A DNA stretch of 5,543 bases from Ignavibacteriaceae bacterium (GCA_019912505.1 JAIOIM010000230.1:1-5543), one strand, 5' to 3'; positions 1 through 5,543 are shown, counted from the stretch's first letter. A program made the numbers and translations. Notes: a model not told the origin generated them from the sequence alone.

Positions 1-1189
1 GATGAAGGATACTTTAAAGCTTATTCATTTTCATATCGGAAGCCAGATTAATAAAATCAGAAGATTTAAAATTGCAATTAGAGAAGCTTCGCAGTTTTAT
101 GTTCAACTGCACAAACTTGGTTTTAAAGTTCAATTTGTAGATATAGGCGGCGGGCTTGGTATTGATTATGACGGCACGCGCTCATCAAACAGCGAAAGCT
201 CCGTAAACTACAGCATACAAGAATATCTTAATGATGCCGTTGCTACAATGGTTGATGCGAGCGATAAAAACGGGCTTCCGCATCCTAACATTATCACAGA
301 GTCGGGGCGGTCCCTTACTGCCCACCATTCTGTTTTAGTATTCGAGGTTTTGGAATCATCAAAACTGCCCGTTTGGGAAGATGATGAAGAAATTAATAAA
401 GATGACCATGAACTGCTGAAAGAACTCTACTCACTTTGGGAAAATTTGAATCAAACAAAAATGCTTGAAACCTGGCATGATGCACTTCAAATAAGAGAAG
501 AGGCACTCGACCGCTTTAGTCTTGGCTTCCTCGATTTAAAAACAAGAGCCCAAATAGAGCGTTTGTTTTGGGCAATTGCAAAAGACATACAGCAGATGAC
601 AACCGAGATTAAACACGTGCCCGATGAACTGTTATATTTAAGAAAGCTCCTTTCGGATAAATACTTTTGCAACTTTTCAGTATTTCAATCCCTGCCGGAT
701 TCATGGGCAATTGACCAGATATTCCCGATTATCCCGATTCAGAGACTTGATGAAAAACCGGAACGCTCGGCTACAATACAGGACATAACTTGCGACAGTG
801 ACGGCAAAATAGATAGCTTTATTTCAACGAGAAATTTTTCACACTACTTACCCGTTCACACATTAAATCCTAAAGAGCCATATTACATCGGCGTATTTCT
901 CGTCGGCGCATATCAGGAAATTCTTGGTGATCTTCATAACCTTTTCGGCGATACAAACGCGGTTCATATTTCGGTTGATGATAATGGATATAACATTGAT
1001 CAAATTATCGATGGCGAATCGGTGGCGGAGGTTTTGGATTATGTTCAGTACAACGCAAAAAAACTTGTACGCATAGTTGAAACTTGGGTTACTACATCCG
1101 TTAAATCGGGTGTAATTTCGGCACAGGAAGGGAAGGAATTTTTGTCGAATTATCGCTCCGGGTTATACGGTTATACTTATTTAGAATAA
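1..1189 (+). CDS. speA: Biosynthetic arginine decarboxylase, C-terminal part (5' end outside window)
   Basis: This PLP-dependent cytoplasmic enzyme converts L-arginine to agmatine and CO2, the first step of the agmatine route to putrescine and spermidine. The frame is already open at the left edge and the Met at base 2 is internal: it lies within the conserved barrel, just before HFHIGSQ (residues 9-15 counted from that Met). Further family signatures are the glycine-rich GGGLGIDYDGT (49-59), ESGR (100-103, PLP-phosphate contact region), a helical insert at about 120-215 typical of the SpeA type, the active-site CDSDG (Cys264), GAYQE (302-306) and GDLHNLFG (309-316). The tail ends in GLYGYTYLE, as in E. 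coli SpeA. The family is about 630-660 residues long, so roughly 250 N-terminal residues, including the PLP lysine, are missing here because of the window edge rather than a mutation. No frameshift is visible. A terminator follows 10 bases after the stop, so it appears transcriptionally separate from the next gene. The identification is firm. Confidence 0.96.
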   Translation, partial: MKDTLKLIHFHIGSQINKIRRFKIAIREASQFYVQLHKLGFKVQFVDIGGGLGIDYDGTRSSNSESSVNYSIQEYLNDAVATMVDASDKNGLPHPNIITESGRSLTAHHSVLVFEVLESSKLPVWEDDEEINKDDHELLKELYSLWENLNQTKMLETWHDALQIREEALDRFSLGFLDLKTRAQIERLFWAIAKDIQQMTTEIKHVPDELLYLRKLLSDKYFCNFSVFQSLPDSWAIDQIFPIIPIQRLDEKPERSATIQDITCDSDGKIDSFISTRNFSHYLPVHTLNPKEPYYIGVFLVGAYQEILGDLHNLFGDTNAVHISVDDNGYNIDQIIDGESVAEVLDYVQYNAKKLVRIVETWVTTSVKSGVISAQEGKEFLSNYRSGLYGYTYLE

Positions 1190-1198
1190 AACAATTTT

Positions 1199-1240
1199 AA
1201 AGTATGGGGAACAGAAATATTCTCTATACTTTTTCTTTTT
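1199..1240 (+). terminator. Intrinsic terminator of speA
   Basis: A 12-bp stem (1199-1210 with 1221-1232, including two G-U pairs) encloses a 10-base loop and runs directly into a T-rich tract (TTTTCTTTTT, 1231-1240). It starts 10 bases after the arginine decarboxylase stop. Seen directly; function is inferred from the classic stem plus U-tract form. The stem is only moderately GC-rich, so efficiency may be partial. Confidence 0.75.
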
Positions 1241-1387
1241 TATCGAGTATTAGTTGCTTTCACTTTTTTTTGCATTCATTAACTTCATTATTATCTCGCG
1301 GAGCGTTTTAAAGTCTGGCAAATTTTCTTTTATTTTTAAAGAAATTTATGGACAATGATAAATAAACTTACTAATTTCACACCGTTG

Positions 1388-1416
1388 TTTGTCGTTTTTT
1401 TACGACAATAATTTTG
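1388..1416 (+). promoter_or_regulatory. Candidate Bacteroidota-type promoter (TTTG-N17-TAatTTTG)
   Basis: A TTTG at 1388-1391 is followed, after 17 bases, by TAATTTTG at 1409-1416. The second element is an exact match to the TAnnTTTG -7 consensus of the Bacteroides/Flavobacterium primary sigma factor, and the spacing is within the range described for those promoters. Transcription would begin around 1421-1425, giving a leader of about 130 bases before the ATG at 1552. It is the best promoter-like match in the window's spacers. The pattern is seen; activity is inferred, and chance matches occur in AT-rich DNA. Confidence 0.5.
1389..1408. promoter_or_regulatory. Perfect palindrome inside the promoter spacer (candidate operator)
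   Basis: TTGTCGT (1389-1395) and ACGACAA (1402-1408) are perfect inverted repeats separated by six T's. The 20-base site overlaps the TTTG element and ends exactly where the TAatTTTG element begins, so a dimeric protein bound here would occlude RNA polymerase. The symmetry is seen directly; a repressor role is inferred. It is not a good terminator because no T tract follows the right arm. I cannot name a cognate regulator. Confidence 0.45.
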
Positions 1417-1491
1417 CTGATTATATAACATCTTTACGATATTTGTTTTTTTAATTTATTTTGTTTTATATTTCGTTGTGTTTTCGGCACA

Positions 1492-1522
1492 TTTGTTCAT
1501 TTATTTAATGGTATAGCATTTG
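1492..1522 (+). promoter_or_regulatory. Second, weaker promoter-like site
   Basis: A TTTG at 1492-1495 is followed after 18 bases by TAgcaTTTG (1514-1522), one base longer than the TAnnTTTG consensus. If used, the transcript would start at about 1527-1530, so the ribosome-binding-site hairpin would lie at the very 5' end of the mRNA. It is weaker than the site at 1388-1416 because of the off-consensus spacing. Confidence 0.25.
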
Positions 1523-1527
1523 TAACA

Positions 1528-1546
1528 TCCTTACAACAAGTAAGGA
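1528..1546 (+). promoter_or_regulatory. Hairpin sequestering the Shine-Dalgarno of the receiver-like gene
   Basis: TCCTTAC (1528-1534) pairs perfectly with GTAAGGA (1540-1546) around an AACAA loop. The right arm contains AAGGA (1542-1546), the Shine-Dalgarno sequence, placed 5 bases before the ATG at 1552. In the folded RNA the ribosome-binding site is fully paired, which suggests low or conditional translation. The pairing is seen; control by it is inferred. It supports 1552 as the start codon, since the SD-to-ATG spacing is normal. Confidence 0.5.
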
Positions 1547-1551
1547 ATTAT

Positions 1552-1776
1552 ATGAACCAAGCCCGCAATAGAATATTAGTATTAGATGAAGATGCCCAGG
1601 AGTTAAGAAAACTGCGGGAGCTATTGACAAAAGAAGGTTTTAATATAATAACGGCTGCCGATAAAGAAACCGCTATTGAATTATGCAGGCATATTAAATT
1701 TGAGTATGTCCTTGGAAACGCATCATTACTTGGTTTTTCTTTTTCGGACGACGATAACTTCATTCATAAAGTTTAG
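1552..1776 (+). CDS. Truncated receiver (REC)-like protein lacking the phosphoacceptor Asp
   Basis: The 74-residue product matches the first half of a response-regulator receiver domain: beta-1 ILVLDED (8-14), with D12/E13 in the place of the metal-binding acidic pair, helix 1 ELRKLRELLTKEGF (17-30), beta-2 NIITA (31-35), helix 2 around KETAIELCRHIK (38-49), then beta-3 EYVLGNASLL (51-60). Receivers normally have a phosphorylated Asp in beta-3 (pattern LLDLMLP); here that position is Asn56. The domain stops before the conserved beta-4 Ser/Thr and beta-5 Lys, whereas an intact receiver is about 115-120 residues. No other frame continues the domain in the 58 bases to the next gene. It is either a decayed fragment or a tiny non-phosphorylatable protein or leader peptide. 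A good SD (AAGGA) and an elaborate upstream region argue that it is expressed. It probably shares a transcript with the downstream barrel protein. Confidence 0.65.
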   Translation: MNQARNRILVLDEDAQELRKLRELLTKEGFNIITAADKETAIELCRHIKFEYVLGNASLLGFSFSDDDNFIHKV

Positions 1777-1796
1777 ATGAGAAAATACTCATTTAA
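1773..1796 (+). other. Stem-loop over the stop codon of the receiver-like gene
   Basis: TTAGATGAG (1773-1781) pairs with CTCATTTAA (1788-1796; one G-U pair) around a six-base loop. It covers the TAG stop. No T tract follows, so it is not a convincing terminator. It might act as an RNA processing or stability element between the two genes, or be chance pairing in AT-rich sequence. Confidence 0.3.
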
Positions 1797-1834
1797 TAAA
1801 TCAATCACACAATAATCATTTTAGGAGAGTCGAA

Positions 1835-2377
1835 ATGAAAAAATTGATCGCAGTTCTGTTCGTGTTTATTCTAATGGCTGGCTTAACAAACGCACAAAGC
1901 AAAATGCAGCTTGGCGTTGGAGGTTTTGTTGGTATGCCGATGGGAACATTCGGTGACGTAACAAGCCTCGGTTTTGGCGGAGCTGTTCAGGGCGAATATG
2001 AACTTGGTGACAAAATGGTCGGTACTTTCACAACCGGTTATTTAATATTTTCCGGTAAAGAAGAAACCATCGCTGGTCTAACAGTAAAGTACGGAGATTG
2101 GTCAGTTATTCCATTAATGGTTGGCACAAAATACTATTTTGCCGATGACTTTTATGGAGCAGTTCAGGCGGGATTAAATATGGTATCATATACCGTTCCT
2201 TCACAGACCTTTTTTGGTTTTACAACTCCCGAAACCACCGTTAGCAGTTCAGAATTCGGTTATGCCGTTGGCGTTGGCTACGGAATGGGCGCAGTTGACC
2301 TATTTGCAAAATATGGTAGCTTTGGCACAAACGCTACTTATGTTGGTCTAACAGCTCTTTATAAATTCGGTCTATAA
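1835..2377 (+). CDS. Small outer-membrane beta-barrel protein (porin-family-like)
   Basis: The 180-residue protein begins with a clear Sec signal peptide: MKK, a hydrophobic core (residues 4-17), then TNA|QS, giving predicted cleavage after Ala20. The mature ~160 residues are glycine-rich and made of alternating polar/hydrophobic stretches with many aromatics (for example QLGVGGFVGMPMGTF, YGDWSVIPLMVGTKYYF, GYAVGVGYGMGAVDLFAKYG). It ends in a short barrel strand, TALYKFGL. Length and pattern fit an eight-stranded barrel of the OMP_b-brl class (OmpA/OmpW-like folds), located in the outer membrane; the ligand or role cannot be read from sequence. There is no OmpA peptidoglycan-binding domain and no lipobox. 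The start is supported by AGGAG at 1823-1827, 7 bases before the ATG. It lies 58 bases after the receiver-like gene with no clear promoter between them, and a strong terminator follows, so the two probably form one unit. Confidence 0.8.
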   Translation: MKKLIAVLFVFILMAGLTNAQSKMQLGVGGFVGMPMGTFGDVTSLGFGGAVQGEYELGDKMVGTFTTGYLIFSGKEETIAGLTVKYGDWSVIPLMVGTKYYFADDFYGAVQAGLNMVSYTVPSQTFFGFTTPETTVSSSEFGYAVGVGYGMGAVDLFAKYGSFGTNATYVGLTALYKFGL

Positions 2378-2401
2378 TATTTAATTTTTATTAGATATGC
2401 G

Positions 2402-2434
2402 GCGGTGTTTTTGAAAAGAAACACCGCTTTTTTT
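2402..2434 (+). terminator. Strong intrinsic terminator after the barrel-protein gene
   Basis: GCGGTGTTT (2402-2410) pairs perfectly with AAACACCGC (2419-2427) around an eight-base loop, followed at once by seven T's (2428-2434). This is a textbook rho-independent terminator, 24 bases after the stop codon, and it separates this unit from malQ. Confidence 0.93.
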
Positions 2435-2512
2435 ATTCCAACCATTAACAATTATCCCTTTTCTTTTAACCCCGGCAATGCTTATTTTTTCATTTAAAAA
2501 AACTGAGGCATT

Positions 2513-4048
2513 ATGAGTTTAGATAGATCCGCTGGAATATTATTACACCCAACCTCGCTCCCCGGAAGATTCGGCATCGGCGATCTTGGAACAGAGGCTT
2601 ATAACTTTATCGATTTTTTAACAGCTGCCGGACAAAAGATTTGGCAGGTGCTGCCTCTCGGTCCAACAGGCTATGGCGATTCCCCTTACCAATGTTTCTC
2701 CGCATTTGCTGGCAACCCTAACTTAATAAGCCCCGAACGTTTGCGTGATAATGGCTTTCTTACGGTTGACGATTTAAACCACAATTTTTCTTTTGATCCC
2801 CACTGCGTTGATTTCGGTACAGTTATCAATTATAAAAAAGAGTTATTAAAAAAAGCTTACACAAATTTTAAAACTCACAAACACGGTATTGAAGAGCTAT
2901 TTTTAGAATTTTGCGAAAGCAGCAAAGAATGGTTAGATGATTATTCATTCTTTATGGCGGCAAAAAGTTTCCATAATGATAAAACATGGATTTACTGGGA
3001 CAAAGGATTAGTCCGTCGCGAAAAAAAGGCAATGGCTGAATGGAAAGAAAAATTAGCCGATGATATTAACTATCATAAGTTCGTACAGTTTATCTTTTTC
3101 AGACAGTGGAAAGAGTTAAAAAATTATGCTAACGAAAAAGGTCTGAAAATTATTGGCGATATGCCTATCTTCATTGCTTACGACAGCGCAGACCTCTGGG
3201 CAAAAAAAAAGCTTTATACTGTTGACGAGGAAGGACATCTAAAAACAGTTGCCGGTGTACCACCGGATTATTTTAGCGCAACCGGACAGCTTTGGGGAAA
3301 CCCCCTCTACCGTTGGGACGAAATGGAAAAAGACGATTTCAAATGGTGGCGGCAGCGTTTAGCAAATATGTTAGAACTTGTTGACTTAATTCGTATCGAT
3401 CACTTTAGAGGTTTTGAAGCTTACTGGGAAATTCCTGGCAACGCAGAAAATGCAATACAAGGAAGATGGGTAAAAGCACCCGGCGAAAAATTATTTAGCT
3501 CGATAAAAAAACATCTTGGAAAACTTCCCATCATTGCCGAAGACCTTGGAGTAATAACCAATGAAGTTGAAGCTTTGCGCGATAAATTTGAATTCCCCGG
3601 TTTAAAGGTTTTGCAATTCGCCTTCGGTAAAGAAATGGAATGGAAATTTCTACCGCACAACTTTGTAAAAAATTGTGTGGTTTATACCGGAACACACGAT
3701 AACGATACAACACGCTCATATTATGAACAAGCCAAACACGCGGATAACGATATATTCGAGGCGACTCAAAAATATTTAAATTATTATGGCGATGATATTG
3801 TTTTCGAATTAATTCGTACCGCTTATGCTTCGGTTGCTGATGTAGTAATAATTCCAATGCAGGATGTATTAAACCTCGGCAATGAAGCAAGAATGAACTT
3901 CCCGAGTACACTCGGCGGCAACTGGTCGTGGCGTTTTACATGGGATCAGGTTACTTATGAATTAGCCGGGCGTTATAACGATATGGCTATTACTTTTGAA
4001 CGTCCCCCGCAAGAAAGAAAAGAAGTTACAATAGAGAGTGAAGATTAA
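2513..4048 (+). CDS. malQ: 4-alpha-glucanotransferase (amylomaltase, GH77)
   Basis: This cytoplasmic enzyme moves alpha-1,4-glucan segments between maltodextrins and releases glucose, serving maltose/maltodextrin and glycogen metabolism. The 511 residues match the usual compact bacterial amylomaltase (about 500). Landmarks in order are GILLHPTSLPGRFGIGDLG (8-26), WQVLPLGPTGYGDSPYQ (44-60), IGDMPIFIAYDSADLW (214-229), the active-site loop GVPPDYFSATGQLWGNP (248-264), RIDHFRG with nucleophile Asp296, AEDLG with acid/base Glu343, HDNDT with stabilising Asp396, and the C-terminal NFPSTLGGNWSWR (462-474). All three catalytic acids are present, and their numbering is within three residues of Thermus amylomaltase. 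It lacks the N-terminal starch-binding extensions found in many longer Bacteroidota MalQ proteins. The ATG has GAGG at 2505-2508, only four bases upstream. The TAA stop shares its last base with the next gene's ATG (TAATG). A weak TAttTTTT element at 2483-2490 is the only promoter hint upstream. Confidence 0.97.
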   Translation: MSLDRSAGILLHPTSLPGRFGIGDLGTEAYNFIDFLTAAGQKIWQVLPLGPTGYGDSPYQCFSAFAGNPNLISPERLRDNGFLTVDDLNHNFSFDPHCVDFGTVINYKKELLKKAYTNFKTHKHGIEELFLEFCESSKEWLDDYSFFMAAKSFHNDKTWIYWDKGLVRREKKAMAEWKEKLADDINYHKFVQFIFFRQWKELKNYANEKGLKIIGDMPIFIAYDSADLWAKKKLYTVDEEGHLKTVAGVPPDYFSATGQLWGNPLYRWDEMEKDDFKWWRQRLANMLELVDLIRIDHFRGFEAYWEIPGNAENAIQGRWVKAPGEKLFSSIKKHLGKLPIIAEDLGVITNEVEALRDKFEFPGLKVLQFAFGKEMEWKFLPHNFVKNCVVYTGTHDNDTTRSYYEQAKHADNDIFEATQKYLNYYGDDIVFELIRTAYASVADVVIIPMQDVLNLGNEARMNFPSTLGGNWSWRFTWDQVTYELAGRYNDMAITFERPPQERKEVTIESED

Positions 4049-4518
4049 TGTTAGATTTTTTTAAGAAAGTGTTTTTTAACCCGGACGCCGGTAACGAATC
4101 CGGCACAACATATAATCAGGAGGAGAAACTTCGTGTAGCTACATGCGCCTTATTCGTTCAGATGGCGCAGGCTGATGATGATTTTTCGGAGAGTGAAAGA
4201 GCCAACATTATTTCAATAATGAAAAACACCTTTTCACTTAATGATGATGAAGTGCTGGAGTTGCTTGACCTGAGCGAGCAAAAAGTTAAAGACAGCATAA
4301 GTATTTATGAGTTTGCTTCGATAATAAATGAAAATTTTTCTTCGGATGAAAAGTTTGAACTCATTAAAAACCTTTGGCGGCTTATTTATGTTGATGATAC
4401 ACTCGACAAGTACGAAGATAAATTGATAAAGATGATAGCCGGGGTTTTAAATGTAGAACACAAATACATTATTGGCGCAAAATTATTAGTTCAGAAGGAA
4501 CGGGAGCAGCCCTTATAA
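4048..4518 (+). CDS. TerB-like (tellurite-resistance TerB family) protein
   Basis: This 156-residue, probably cytoplasmic, all-helical acidic protein shows the two-fold pattern of the TerB/COG4103 family. The first conserved acidic motif is ADDDFSESE (42-50), inside helix LRVATCALFVQMAQADDDFSESERANI. The second is VDDTLDKYE (115-123), within LWRLIYVDDTLDKYEDKLI. These paired Asp/Glu clusters are the presumed metal-binding sites of the fold. The first ~22 residues (MLDFFKKVFFNP...) are an amphipathic lead-in common in this group. Despite the family name, no tellurite role should be assumed: no other ter genes are in view and the cellular function is unknown. Its ATG overlaps the malQ stop by one base and the preceding SD-like sequence (GAGAGTGAAG) is poor, so translation probably depends on ribosomes finishing malQ. 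Family assignment is good; function is unassigned. Confidence 0.8.
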   Translation: MLDFFKKVFFNPDAGNESGTTYNQEEKLRVATCALFVQMAQADDDFSESERANIISIMKNTFSLNDDEVLELLDLSEQKVKDSISIYEFASIINENFSSDEKFELIKNLWRLIYVDDTLDKYEDKLIKMIAGVLNVEHKYIIGAKLLVQKEREQPL

Positions 4519-4552
4519 ATCGGGCACAAACATTTTCTTGCGCCGGATTTAT
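4515..4552. terminator. Imperfect hairpin between convergent genes
   Basis: Bases 4515-4529 and 4538-4552 are inverted repeats of 15 with two mismatches (13 pairs, several G-C) around an eight-base loop. The left arm overlaps the TerB-like stop codon, and the hairpin sits between two converging genes, where a bidirectional terminator would be expected. Neither side has a real T tract (plus strand continues ACGAAATAAATTT), so it is not a canonical intrinsic terminator. It could be factor-dependent or a 3'-end stabiliser. Confidence 0.4.
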
Positions 4553-4563
4553 ACGAAATAAAT

Positions 4564-5543
4564 TTAGAAAATTCTTTCCAGCACACTCTTTTCTTTTAAA
4601 ATGTTTTTTATCTCTTTGTAAGGAATAAAAATCGACGGTGCGCCAAGGGCATATGCGCCGGCTTCATAAGGGTTATAACGAATAAGTAATCCGCCTTTGC
4701 AAATTGCAAAATTATCACTTACGTAAAATCCATTTTCAAAGCCGAACCACCCCTGTTCTGCAAGGGATTGATTTGGATCGACTTTAAATCTTTCCCTGAA
4801 TATTTTTTCTCCGACATTGTTAAGTTCAGCTTTGTGGTCTTCTCTAAAAATATCAGCGTACTGAATTTGATTGCCGGTTTTTAAGTCGAAGTTGCTATAA
4901 TTGTAAAAGTAATTGCCGTGTGCGCCCCCTTCAAACACGTAACCGAACCCTTCGAGTGATAGTATGCTGCCCGTGTTAAAAAATATTTTTAATGATGTTT
5001 CGCTAAAGTATGGCGGTTTATATTCGCCGTAAAGTGTATCCTCTAAAACTTCTTTTTTATATCGCTGTACATAAGCTATCATGGCTTCATCAAAATCTTT
5101 TGTATGAATTATAGTTTTATTTTCTTTGCCGAGGAGTTCTTTGTTTATTGTTTTATTTATATTATCAGCGGCTTTAAGTTCAGGATACTCAAAAGAAATT
5201 GATACTACGGAATCCACCTCTTTGTGGAAATATTTCATTACACACTTAACCGCGCCGTCTGTATAAGTTTCTGTCAACCGGAATTTTAAAGAATCATTTG
5301 ACGATGATTTTTTCCAAAATCCGGAAATAGTATGTTCATCAATAAAACTGCCGCGAAATATTCCGCGGTTTTTATCGTCATCGGTTAAACTTTCTTCTTC
5401 AATAACAAATTTACCTAGTGCATCAATTTTACTGCTGTAACTAAAACTTATCGGTTCCCCATATTTTGTATAATAATAATTGCCGGACATTCTTGACTCG
5501 CTGCCGGTCATATTCATAACAATATTATACTTCTCGCCTATAC
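4564..5543 (-). CDS. DUF3298-domain envelope-type protein (RsiV C-terminal-like), N-terminus outside window
   Basis: The reading frame is open to the right edge: reading leftward from 5541, eight codons (IGEKYNIV) precede the ATG at 5515-5517. That ATG has no Shine-Dalgarno and lies inside a beta-rich domain, so the true start is beyond the window. Counting from that Met, residues 1-85 form a beta-rich region (SGNYYYTKYG, GIFRGSF, ISGFWKK) resembling small ligand- or lipid-binding barrel repeats. Residues about 95-185 look like the DUF4163/PdaC-type module. Residues about 190-305 are a DUF3298 module with GGAHGN (197-202), NFDLKTGNQIQYADIF (209-224), the F/Y-rich FYVSDNFAICKGGLLIRYNPYE (264-285) and GAYALG (287-292). 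The DUF4163-DUF3298 pair occurs in secreted, lipoprotein or membrane-anchored envelope proteins such as the extracellular part of anti-sigma factor RsiV. A signal peptide or membrane anchor would be in the missing N-terminus. The specific role is unknown. Confidence 0.75.
   Translation of the reverse strand, partial: IGEKYNIVMNMTGSESRMSGNYYYTKYGEPISFSYSSKIDALGKFVIEEESLTDDDKNRGIFRGSFIDEHTISGFWKKSSSNDSLKFRLTETYTDGAVKCVMKYFHKEVDSVVSISFEYPELKAADNINKTINKELLGKENKTIIHTKDFDEAMIAYVQRYKKEVLEDTLYGEYKPPYFSETSLKIFFNTGSILSLEGFGYVFEGGAHGNYFYNYSNFDLKTGNQIQYADIFREDHKAELNNVGEKIFRERFKVDPNQSLAEQGWFGFENGFYVSDNFAICKGGLLIRYNPYEAGAYALGAPSIFIPYKEIKNILKEKSVLERIF

Larger units (their letters stand above)
1242..1551. 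other. Long AT-rich intergenic regulatory region
   Basis: This 310-base stretch has no credible coding sequence: the only ATG in its middle (1348) opens a five-codon frame. From left to right it holds an imperfect A/T hairpin (1320-1330 with 1338-1347, one bulge), a good promoter-like site with an internal palindrome (1388-1416), a very T-rich run (1441-1475), a second weaker promoter-like site (1492-1522), an imperfect direct repeat (1426-1439 and 1523-1536), and a hairpin over the ribosome-binding site of the next gene (1528-1546). Bases 1242-1319 show nothing I can name. The half closest to the downstream gene carries nearly all the structured signals, which fits a control region for the 1552-2377 unit. 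Confidence 0.6.

Noticed and set aside
487..672. Minus-strand open frame inside speA
   Set aside because: It is antisense to a strongly conserved enzyme region, has no recognisable domain and is a shadow frame.
1315..1330. CTGGCA as the -24 half of a sigma-54 promoter
   Set aside because: The required GC at the -12 position, ten bases after the GG, is absent (TT found).
1320..1347. A/T hairpin as a small RNA or terminator
   Set aside because: The stem is almost all A-T with a bulge and no following T tract, as expected by chance in this composition.
1548..1763. Minus-strand open frame opposite the receiver-like gene
   Set aside because: The plus-strand frame shows a clear receiver pattern and has an SD. 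The antisense product is serine-rich with no family resemblance.
1700..1834. Frameshift hiding the rest of the receiver domain
   Set aside because: The other two forward frames from about 1700 to the next gene contain no receiver-like continuation, and the gap is too short for the missing ~50 residues.
3202..3210. Run of nine A's in malQ as a programmed frameshift site
   Set aside because: Both alternative frames hit stops within a few to a dozen codons and the in-frame reading gives an intact enzyme. It is probably just lysine codons in AT-rich DNA.
3421..3911. Two minus-strand open frames inside malQ
   Set aside because: They overlap the catalytic core of MalQ and show only shadow composition.
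4048..4518. Tellurite-resistance operon
   Set aside because: Only a TerB-fold protein is present, with no terC/terD/terE-like genes nearby, so the family name does not justify the phenotype.
5515..5517. ATG (minus strand) as the start of the DUF3298 protein
   Set aside because: It has no Shine-Dalgarno, the frame stays open to the window edge, and the residues before it continue the same beta-rich pattern, so the gene is truncated by the window.

Overview
The window (about 38-40% G+C by eye, AT-rich spacers) looks like ordinary chromosome from a Bacteroidota/Chlorobiota-group bacterium, most likely an Ignavibacteria-like lineage. This placement is inferred from the TTTG / TAnnTTTG promoter pattern in the main intergenic region, a short (511-residue) amylomaltase, a small secreted beta-barrel protein and a DUF3298-type envelope protein. 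No mobile element, CRISPR array, tRNA or rRNA was seen.

Layout: (1) 1-1189, the C-terminal ~60% of biosynthetic arginine decarboxylase (SpeA), ended by an intrinsic terminator at 1199-1240. (2) 1242-1551, a ~310-base AT-rich gap with a well-formed Bacteroidota-type promoter (1388-1416) whose spacer is filled by a perfect palindrome, a second weaker promoter-like site, an imperfect direct repeat, and a hairpin that buries the Shine-Dalgarno sequence of the next gene. (3) 1552-1776, a 74-codon half receiver domain that lacks the phosphoacceptor Asp, followed after 58 bases by (4) 1835-2377, a small signal-peptide-bearing outer-membrane beta-barrel protein with a strong terminator at 2402-2434. 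(5) 2513-4048, a complete 4-alpha-glucanotransferase (MalQ, GH77) with all three catalytic acids, sharing one base with (6) 4048-4518, a TerB-like protein. (7) 4564-5543, on the minus strand and convergent, the C-terminal part of a DUF3298-domain protein whose start lies beyond the right edge.

How the genes work together: SpeA makes agmatine for polyamine synthesis and forms its own terminated unit. The half-receiver and the barrel protein are probably one transcript under the 1388-1416 promoter. MalQ (maltodextrin/glycogen remodelling) and the TerB-like protein are probably translationally coupled. The most distinctive part is the regulatory region at 1388-1551 with the degenerate receiver ORF it controls. 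The rest is conventional, and I see no convincing new multi-gene system.
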